From positions 1 to 30,626 of the forward strand of contig JNEM01010902.1 of the NCBI GenBank assembly GCA_000697335.1: 30,626 nucleotides of DNA, in the 5' to 3' direction. The position numbers and the translations under genes were made by a program. The notes below the pieces were generated by a model, which saw only the letters and a program-made list of their open reading frames with translations, was not told the origin of the DNA and did not search any database. This stretch comes from Conidiobolus incongruus B7586. Taxonomy: Eukaryota; Entomophthoromycota; Entomophthoromycetes; Entomophthorales; Conidiobolaceae. Below, one piece after another: positions 22,771 to 30,626 of this stretch. How positions within the stretch are numbered: the first letter of the stretch is position 1; the number at the start of each line of letters is the position of its first letter.

Positions 22771-23763
22771 TTAAAAGATGCTTTTGGCTCTGTGAAATAA
22801 AAGTGTAGTTATAATCTGCCACTCTTGCTTCGTTTCTTCTTGAATAAACAAAATTACTGATGCGTTAATAATACTTGATAACGATAATAGTATGGAGGTG
22901 ATAAGCTCCAAGACCCGGTTAGATTCCGAGATACTAAAATTATAAACCACGAAAATACATATCTTGGGTAAATAGACAAGGATATAACAAACTATAAGAC
23001 CAAGTAACTTTATAGATGTGGACGTTTTCTGAGTACTAATTTCATTAATTAAAGATTGATCAGTAGATGATGACCTCTTTACATTTTCATAATATTTGTT
23101 ATAGAACCTATATATTAAAGCATAAGAAATACAGATAGTAATTAACATAATAATTGCTTTCACTGAAATAATTGCTCCAAAAACATCAATTCTTTGCCAT
23201 TTAGGATTGGATTTTGGAGGTATACAAATATTACCCCAAGAAATTTCTATGAAAGAGGATGGCAGATAACTGGATCCAAACCAATTAAAAAATAAAATTA
23301 ATCCCAGAAATATCCCCCAATATCCTGGATGATATTTAATACCAAAAACTATAACAAGGCATCGTATTAACCCTAATATACTAACTACATCAAACGCACT
23401 AATTGTAGATGCATAGAACAATATCCCAGTTGGTTTACAAAAATAAGGTATATTTTTATAATCTCGAGTTAATGGGAGAATCCAAATGTATATTACTCGA
23501 GCCATTAAAGAAATTGTAGCTGTCAAATCGAATAAGGTGATTATACTTGAAAGAACAGTATCGATTTTCAAAATTCTAATTCGAATAAGTAGTAGATAAA
23601 AAACCAATAAATTCAAGAATAAGCCACCTAAGTTTAAAATAAATATCAAAATCTCTCCTACCAGAAACCCTGGATTGAAATTTTTGTTATAAGGTTTGAA
23701 TTCGCCTTTATTTCTACCTCCCCATTCACCTCTGTTCTGACCCTTATGATGATTCTCGTCCAT
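22771..23763 (-). CDS. Class A-like seven-helix receptor (GPCR), paralogue 2
   Basis: 330 residues from the ATG at 23763. The open frame reaches 23847, but its first codon is TTG and the next Met is this one (M-D-E-N-H-H-K), which aligns with the starts of both paralogues and lies 54 bases after a TATA box. Class A marks: Cys109 (TM3 top), Cys180 (I-S-W-G-N-I-C), Trp161 (TM4), Pro266 (TM6, V-Y-L-P-K-I) and Asn300 (N-A-S-V-I, TM7). TM3 ends G-L-I-R-C-L-V-I-V-F, the family's replacement of DRY. Loop 3 has K-R-S-S-S-T-D-Q, a likely basophilic-kinase site. The tail Q-E-E-T-K-Q-E-W and final H-R-A-K-S-I-F match the paralogues. The N-terminus is longer than in the others, with His5-His6 and a Gly/Asn/Arg-rich stretch to residue 30. 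The second extracellular loop after Cys180 also differs most, suggesting a changed ligand. Confidence 0.87.
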   Translation of the reverse strand: MDENHHKGQNRGEWGGRNKGEFKPYNKNFNPGFLVGEILIFILNLGGLFLNLLVFYLLLIRIRILKIDTVLSSIITLFDLTATISLMARVIYIWILPLTRDYKNIPYFCKPTGILFYASTISAFDVVSILGLIRCLVIVFGIKYHPGYWGIFLGLILFFNWFGSSYLPSSFIEISWGNICIPPKSNPKWQRIDVFGAIISVKAIIMLITICISYALIYRFYNKYYENVKRSSSTDQSLINEISTQKTSTSIKLLGLIVCYILVYLPKICIFVVYNFSISESNRVLELITSILLSLSSIINASVILFIQEETKQEWQIITTLLFHRAKSIF

Positions 23764-23807
23764 TTTGAAAATAAGGAATATAGATAACCAAAGGTATATA
23801 ATAGATC

Positions 23808-23817
23808 TATTTATATA
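23808..23817 (-). promoter_or_regulatory. TATA box of receptor gene 2
   Basis: Minus-strand TATATAAATA in the context GGGTATATAAATAGA, 54 bases before the chosen ATG. It lies inside the TTG-started open frame extension and so argues that the extension is not translated. Confidence 0.55.
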
Positions 23818-25939
23818 CCCCAATTCAGGAATTATGGATTTATTCAAGATACCGCATTATCATGACATATCATCCATTATTGACAATTTAAATGATATTA
23901 GAATTTATAAAATATTTGTAATATACTCTTTAATAAAAATTTCCCATGATATGATGAAATATAAATAAACATTCAGATCAATAATACACAATTTTGCAGA
24001 TTAAAATACCACCCTCAACTTCAATCAAAATATGTAATTATAAACTTAATATTAGTTAATAAATTCTTTAAACAGCACAAAAATTTATATAATTGGATAT
24101 TATTTTTTTTGAAAATTAAATAAAATATTGACGATTATCCTCTGCTCCTTTATTTTGCAATAGTTTGTATTAGTTTCACCTATTGGTCATTTTCAAAGAA
24201 AAAAAAATAAATATTAAGCTATAAAGTTAATAGAAATAAAAAAATTAAGGTTCTGTACACTCATCATACAGAAAACCAGAATTCCAGCTAACTTGTATAA
24301 TTCAAAAAATCTTCAAATTTTCGAGAAATGAGATTTTCACTTGCTATTAGCCACATATGCATTATAATTTAATATTTTATAATCCGATTTTATTGGCTAT
24401 TGTTAATATATTTTAAGTTTAAAGACTAAATTTATTTAAAAATATTATATAAAACTATTGATATATTGGCATTTAATTATTTAATTATAAAAATTTGAAT
24501 ATTTTGAAATACCTGTTAAATATTTGACTCTAAGCAATTAATAAACTCACAATGAAATATTGAACAGATTATGATCATATTATCTGCCAATTAGAATGTT
24601 GGCTAAAATTTACAATTTCAAGATTTAATTTTATTATATTATCTTTAATATTAAGTGATATATTTGTCTTTAGTATTTGTTTAAATAAGCTCAAGTAAAC
24701 ATACTCTTCTACAACGTTAAAAAAACTGTCAAATACATAATAGCTAAGCTATTGTTTGTATTAAATATTATTATATATCATGGATTATCAAAGATGTATA
24801 GTATTTAATTCTTAATTAATTATTTAATCAATTTAAAAAATATTAAATTATTCTATAGGTATTATTTCGTTTATCATTCTTTTTCAAATGTATATTATCA
24901 AAATAAAATTAAATCAAGTTCAATTTAATATATTCTAATATACTACATTAATTTTGATTTGGGATATTTTTCGGTAAAAAAATATTTTGAAAATATGTTT
25001 TGATTTCAATTTTAACGATAAATATCATATTAATACATTATTCAATAATACTCAATTATCAGATTACATTTTAAATCTAGGATATAAAAAATATATTTTA
25101 GAATCTATATTTTGTTTTCATTTAATAATATGATATGTAAGTTGCTATTTTGGTTAAATTTCATTAATTTTTATTTATTATAATTAATTGATTTGAAATT
25201 TCTAAATTGCTTCAAATTATTGCTATACCTACTATATATTATTGAAATATTTTTAATATCATTAATAAAGGCTTTTATTGATTGATTGATCTATATATCA
25301 AATTTATATATATGTATATATAACACCATGCTACATTTTTTTATAAAAGCAAATCATTGAAATCCTCAATCATATCATTTAGTACAGTTAAAGGTGCTGA
25401 GTTTAAAAGTCATAATACTAGGAATATAAATAATTTTGAATTTTTTTGTATTTAATTATATAATTTGGATGTCTAATTTGATAAATATAAACTGATACAT
25501 ATATTATTAAATTGACATTTTCATAAGGTATTAGTTAATTTTAATATAGCTTATTTATATTTAAAAGGATAATAAAACCAAAATTTATTCATAATTAATC
25601 TTGAATAAATAATTACGATAAAATATCATTTTAAATTTCTATATAGATGCATATTATTGGTTTGATTTCCATTAAATCATATAAATTTGAAGAGGAATTT
25701 TAGTCCAATATAATAAAAGGATCTGGATTGTAGAGAAAAAATTTTAATCATACTAGCGTATTTCTAGCATACAAATTATTTTAGTTCACCATACAAAATA
25801 TTTATAGTATTAACATAGACTTTGGTTTGTGTGTAAGACGATTTTTAAATCGATGTTTAAATTCAATGATGTTTGTACAATTTGATTTTCTGTTCTGTTT
25901 TGTCAATCTTGATTTTATAAATATTTTTGTATATTAGAT
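23818..25939. other. Receptor 2 upstream intergenic DNA
   Basis: No gene supported. The copy of TGGATGATAT near 23866-23875 (minus strand) is the only upstream string I could link to the other receptor genes. The 17-base element seen at genes 1 and 3 is absent here. Confidence 0.45.
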
Positions 25940-26278
25940 ATGAACTATACAGGATATATTGTGAACTTTTCCTTCAAATTTAAAGAGTTAAAATATATAA
26001 GTTTAGATAACAATACTGTCACATATGTATTTGAAGCTCAATATCAATATTCTAGAATGTCACTTTACAGATATCAACTGTTCATAAACAATTTAAAAAA
26101 AATCAATGAACAAACAATGGTCTATAAAGAGATTATAAAAGAAAGACAATAAAAAAAGTTTGATGATAAATCAAAGTTATTCTTTAATTATTTTGTTAGG
26201 AAATATGCTTTACAATTTCATTATAAAGTAATCAGTAAAAAATTGAAATTAATTTCTTATATTTTTAAATTGGCATAA
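25940..26278 (+). pseudogene. Possible gene relic: two open segments in one frame
   Basis: A 70-codon ATG-started open frame (25940-26152) ends in TAA. The very same frame then stays open for another 41 codons (K-K-F-D-D-K-S-K-L-F-F), to a second TAA at 26276. The residue mix (charged, Tyr- and Lys-rich; F-K-E-L-K-Y-I-S-L-D-N-N resembles one leucine-rich repeat) is more protein-like than the surroundings. No family is recognised. In DNA this AT-rich a 70-codon frame can arise by chance, so this could be nothing, a decayed gene with one premature stop, or a true small gene ending at 26152. Confidence 0.25.
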
Positions 26279-27889
26279 TTATAAGCTTAAAAGAAAGAAA
26301 AATATAACTCTTATATATCACTTAATAATTAAATATATTCTATTATTAGGTAAATATAACCAATTAAATTAATGCATTTTATTTAAGTGTTTTAATTATA
26401 TATCAGAGAATATAAAATTGACAATACAAAACTAATTAACGAATTATGCGTGATATTTTTCTAATCGTCGAATTTTATATTTGATGGATATTGTATACAT
26501 TCAATATGTCAAACTTAGCCTCAAGTTTAAATCTGATTAAGGCGATATCATCGAGCATACCAGAAATACTCAAAACTTCAATGTTAGATATTCAATATTT
26601 TTGGTTGTTGCACAGTATACTATAATCAATCTACATTTCGAGTTGGATTTTATATTTGCATATTTTAATATATATTCAATTTAAAATTAAATAGTTATTA
26701 CTATATTGAAATAAACAAAATAAATATAACTAAAAGTTGATATTTTTCATTTACAAAATAAGAAATATGTATAGGGAAATGAGAGATAGTTTTTGGTATT
26801 AATTGAAATTCAATTAATAATTATTGAGCTTAGTTTTTATAAATTTTTATTGCAAAATGATCGAAAATACGGTTTTGCAATATATTACAATTTCAAAATT
26901 ATTGGTGAAAATTATTGATACTCAAAGTAATGCATAAAAATATTGAAATATCAGTATTATTAAGTAAAATAGACTTTATTCAGAATGTAATTTGTGAGAA
27001 AGATCTCAATATAATTAGTAATTATAACTTCATATTTTGATTCTTTGGACATAGGGAAATTGTAATATTACGAGATTGACTTAACCAAGAATCATGTATA
27101 TATATATATCATAATAAAATGTTTATCAATAATTTAACATATACCTAACTTATAATCTAAGTTTTTGGTCGAAAAATTTAATGATATACTAGTAATCAAA
27201 TCCAAATATTAGAATTTGAAGTATACTCTAAGCTTTTAATTATTCATTGAATCTTCATTATATCAAACCAATGATAAGCATTACTAAATTATTATATGTT
27301 TTCATTTATAAAATGATTGATATGATTTAATATTGGATATAATATAATTTGTTCAAATTTAGAAAAGCAGATGTGATGAAATGCATCAACGACAATTGTT
27401 ATAAAATAATATTAATAATTGATTTCAATCTAACCACAGATTTTAATCATTTTATATTTATATTCTATCAATTATCCATAAATATTTTCCATTAATATTT
27501 AATAAAAAACATTAGTGGACTTGATTTAATTCTGGTTATATAATGAATAAAACTCTATATTCTTGATAATAACAGAATGGATAAATCGGATAGAAAAATT
27601 ACAATTTCATAGATGTTTATATTCGGTGTGTAATTGATATATATAATCATTGTTTTATATAACAAACTAGCCAAAATAGATGTATCGACTGTATCTCCTT
27701 TAATAATTCTAATATATATAACCATTTTGTATAATTTTATACACTATCTAGTTCATAAAAATAAAATTTCATTATAACGATATTTTTTGTGTGGAAGTCA
27801 AAATATTTTTTGAAAATTATTATCATAAAAATATTAAAATAATTTATTAATTAGTTACTAAAATGCAAACAAAATATACATAAATATAT
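26279..27889. other. Intergenic DNA between relic and receptor 3
   Basis: No gene supported. A 39-codon ATG-started frame at 26506-26625 (+ strand; M-S-N-L-A-S-S-L) has a more coding-like codon mix than its surroundings, but it is too short to call and matches nothing I recognise. Confidence 0.4.
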
Positions 27890-28849
27890 TCAATAGATAT
27901 TCTTCACTCTGTGAAATAAAAGGGTCATCATAAGTTGCCATTCATGTTTTGTTTCTTCCTGAACGAATAGGATGACCGATGCATTGATAATACTTGACAT
28001 TGACAAGAGCACCGAAGTTACAAGCTCTAAAATGGGTTTAAATCTCCAAATTTCGAAATTGTACATGATGAAAACATAAATCTTGGGTAAATAGATGAGA
28101 GTATAAGAAAATATGAGACCAATCAATTTCAAAGATGTACTGTTTTTTTGAGTACTGATTTCTTTAATTAAAGTTTGATCAGTGGATGATGACCTTTTCA
28201 TTGAATCGTAATATTTATGATAAAATCTAAAGATTAAAGAATAGGCGATAATGACGATCGCTACCATAATGACAGCTTTCACAGAAACAATAGGTCCAAA
28301 TGTGTCACTAACTTCAAATTCTGACCCTTTCAGAGGACGTTTACAAAAACTACCCCATGAAATTTCTGTAAAATTCCAAGTTAAGCAACTTGCTCCAATC
28401 CAGTTGTAGGATAATATTAATCCTAATAAAATCCCCCAATATAAAGAATCCAATTTAATATTGAATACAATAACTAAACACCTTATTAACCCTAAAATAC
28501 TCACTACATCAAAAGAGCTGATTGTAGAAGCAAAGAAGATAGTTCCGGTTGCCTTACAAAACGTAGGACTATGGTGTTTATAGTCATATCGATAAATACA
28601 CCATTTGTATATAATACGGACAATCAGCGAAACTGTGGAAGCTAAATCTAATACGGTGATTAAAGCTGATAAAACAGCGTCAATCCTCAAAATTCTAATT
28701 CTAACAAGTAATATATAAAGTACGAATAGATTCAAGAACAAACCACCGAAGCTTATTATAAACATAATTATTTCTCCTGCAGTAAATCCAGGGCCATAGC
28801 CGAAATTATAAGATTTATAGTGTCCTTGCCTGTGATGATGTTCTTCCAT
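27890..28849 (-). CDS. Class A-like seven-helix receptor (GPCR), paralogue 3
   Basis: 319 residues, uninterrupted, starting M-E-E-H-H-H-R-Q-G-H. Same plan as the other two: seven helices, Cys98 and Cys169 as the likely TM3/loop-2 disulphide (I-S-W-G-S-F-C), Trp150 in TM4, Pro255 in TM6 and Asn289 in TM7 (N-A-S-V-I). TM3 ends G-L-I-R-C-L-V-I-V-F. Loop 3 holds K-R-S-S-S-T-D-Q as in paralogue 2. The C-terminal Q-E-E-T-K-H-E-W and H-R-V-K-N-I-Y are family-typical. The TM3 entry F-C-K-A-T-G-T-I-F-F-A-S-T-I-S-S is identical to paralogue 1. Its N-terminal His cluster (4, 5, 6, 10) is the densest of the three. It has its own TATA-like box and shares an upstream 17-mer with paralogue 1. Ligand and partner G protein unknown. 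Confidence 0.87.
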   Translation of the reverse strand: MEEHHHRQGHYKSYNFGYGPGFTAGEIIMFIISFGGLFLNLFVLYILLVRIRILRIDAVLSALITVLDLASTVSLIVRIIYKWCIYRYDYKHHSPTFCKATGTIFFASTISSFDVVSILGLIRCLVIVFNIKLDSLYWGILLGLILSYNWIGASCLTWNFTEISWGSFCKRPLKGSEFEVSDTFGPIVSVKAVIMVAIVIIAYSLIFRFYHKYYDSMKRSSSTDQTLIKEISTQKNSTSLKLIGLIFSYTLIYLPKIYVFIMYNFEIWRFKPILELVTSVLLSMSSIINASVILFVQEETKHEWQLMMTLLFHRVKNIY

Positions 28850-28890
28850 GATTCAAACAGCAAAAAACAACAATATTAATTATTTCTCCC

Positions 28891-28898
28891 TTTAAATA
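28891..28898 (-). promoter_or_regulatory. TATA-like box of receptor gene 3
   Basis: Minus-strand TATTTAAA followed by GGG, 49 bases before the ATG. It is a weaker match than in genes 1 and 2 but at the equivalent position. Confidence 0.42.
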
Positions 28899-28921
28899 CA
28901 TTAATTAATTGTATCAGTTGC

Positions 28922-28938
28922 TCACGGGACTTGAATTA
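28922..28938 (-). promoter_or_regulatory. Upstream element shared with receptor gene 1
   Basis: Minus-strand TAATTCAAGTCCCGTGA, preceded by GTGGAT, 24 bases upstream of the TATA-like box. Exact 17-base match to 18849-18865. Confidence 0.55.
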
Positions 28939-30626
28939 AGATCCACCCAGTTAATTTCACTTTTAAATCTCAATCAAGCAGGTTCAATAATTAATAGTTT
29001 TATTAAATACTGCATTATAACTCTCATATGATTGCTATAATCATTCAGTTTAATAAAACTATACATGAACTAAAAATATAAGTAAAAAATCTTTTATATC
29101 TTTGGTGAGAAATTAAGTCATCATTTTGAAGAAAATATTATACATATCATCTACTTCACGATATTATCTATGCCTTTCAACCATATTCAGGGTATGGATT
29201 TGAAACCATGATACAAGTTGTACTAAATCCATTTTTCACTTGACGTTATCCACTGGTCTGACTTTATCTATATTAATTGCCGAATTCCAAGTTGAGTATC
29301 ACAAAGAAGTATTCTATTAATCAAATATATTTTTTAATTGATTTTATTACCTAAATTTATTATATATTTTAAAGTAATTTAATATTATATTATTTATAAA
29401 CTAAATTATAATATATTTAATTTTAGGGTATGATAATTATATATGCATAGATCCGGCTAAACTTCAAACGCCACGACTAGAACTAGATTTTTATTATTAT
29501 AATTATTATTATTAAAATCTATTATTAGATAATAATTTACAAATTTTTAACTAATTCGATCCATCTTAAAATAATGAAAAGTCACATTACGTTTCCCTGA
29601 GCCATCTTTTGAAATATATTAATTCTTAAAATAGTAACCGATAATTATTTAAAAAAGGTAATGAAAATACGAATAATAAGAAATTTATATAATTACGGAA
29701 TTATATAATAATTATTATAAAAAATTTATTCTCAATTTTTGTTGAAATATTGAGAGCCGAGACCCTAGATCATTGATAGAGGGGATGGTTTTTTTCTTAG
29801 ATTATTGATATATATTATCTAACATTTTTTGTTTAATTGTTGTTTTTACCTTTGAAACAACTTTTGATATTATTGAACGAATTTTTTATTCATTGATAAA
29901 TGTAGGATTTAATTAATCGATGAAAATGTTTATGTTGATTTTTTAAAGTTTGCCAAGTTATCATTGATTACAATATGGTAAGGAATATATTTCTATTAAA
30001 ATATATATTTGACCAATTTTCAAGTAGAATGTATATTTTTACTAAAAGTGATTGCAGTTAGTGTATAAACTAGTTCTTTAGAATAATTCCGAATTTATTG
30101 CAAATCTTGACCAGATTAATTTTATATATCTAATTTAACTCCATATAATATATATTAATATTTTCACTAACTTATATGCTTGATATATATTAAAGAATTC
30201 ATCACTTAGTATTAAATCAAAATAATAATTTAAATCCAGTTTATCAAAGATAATTGCCAACTATTTTATCAATCTAATGTAAAAAAATCACATTTTTATT
30301 ATTACAAATATAATTGAAAAAAAGAAATTTAAAAAATATTATTTTACTTAATCTTCTAACTGTTCCTATTACGAATTACATAATAGATAAATAATCTATA
30401 ATAATGTTATATAAAATATAAATTTAAATTGTGAATTTGGAATAATTACAAATTTAACAAGTTTTCAATTTAAATATAAAATTATTTTTTATATATATAA
30501 AAAGATTAGAATAATTTTTTTGAGTCAATCAAATAATTTGTATTAAATAATATTTTAATTAGTTTAATAAATTTTTTAACTAACTTTATAATATATAACT
30601 AATATATTTAATATTTTATATGAAAT
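28939..30626. other. Right-hand intergenic DNA, no gene seen
   Basis: No open frame of note. A patch of less extreme composition at about 29440-29790 (for example GATCCGGCTAAACTTC, GAGAGCCGAGACCCTAG) stands out but matches no gene, tRNA, rRNA or element that I recognise. A short ATT microsatellite is at about 29489-29512. Confidence 0.45.

Noticed and set aside
29440-29790. Patch of higher G+C that might be an RNA gene or element relic
   Set aside because: No tRNA fold, rRNA motif, A/B box pair or terminal repeat could be found by eye.
1-30626. CRISPR array or bacterial-type operon
   Set aside because: No regularly spaced direct repeats, no ribosome binding sites; gene structure, TATA boxes and families are eukaryotic.

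Overview
The window looks like a piece of an extremely AT-rich fungal nuclear genome. Four intron-free host genes stand as compositional islands in a sea of A+T-dominated, largely unreadable DNA. The pairing of a eukaryotic GT1 UDP-glycosyltransferase with a local family of class A-like (rhodopsin-superfamily) seven-helix receptors, together with the base composition, is most like what is known from Conidiobolus-type Entomophthoromycotina. This is inference from family resemblance; other AT-rich early-diverging fungi are not excluded.

Layout. (1) 1-7446: four decayed copies of one Tc1-type (DD34E) DNA transposon of about 1.57 kb, all in the + direction, one of them (4423-5994) inserted inside another (4313-7446). 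(2) 8249-9922, minus strand: a UDP-glycosyltransferase with signal sequence, UGT signature, C-terminal membrane anchor and a KxKxx tail. (3) 9992-16322: gene-free DNA containing two decayed mariner-family (DD34D-like) elements in opposite orientation with matching flanks, forming a large inverted repeat; a fifth Tc1 copy (13235-14807) sits near its centre. (4) 17786-28849, minus strand: three paralogous seven-helix receptor genes whose start codons are 5.0-5.1 kb apart, an old tandem array. (5) 28939-30626: no gene seen.

All four host genes have a TATA-like box 49-69 bases before the start codon chosen here. This, plus the fact that the longest open frames of two of them begin with TTG and not ATG, fixes or supports shorter N-termini. 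Two receptors share a further 17-base upstream element. The receptors keep class A hallmarks (disulphide Cys pair, TM4 Trp, TM6 Pro, TM7 Asn) but carry V/IRC in place of DRY and have His-rich N-termini.

The most notable signal outside the genes is how the transposons have decayed. In the fifth Tc1 copy the transposase frame runs unshifted for 339 codons yet carries 25 internal stops, and those I could align fall where Gln or Trp is expected. This is a C-to-T/G-to-A footprint resembling repeat-induced mutation. The host genes next to it show no such damage. How the glycosyltransferase and the receptors might work together cannot be told from the sequence.
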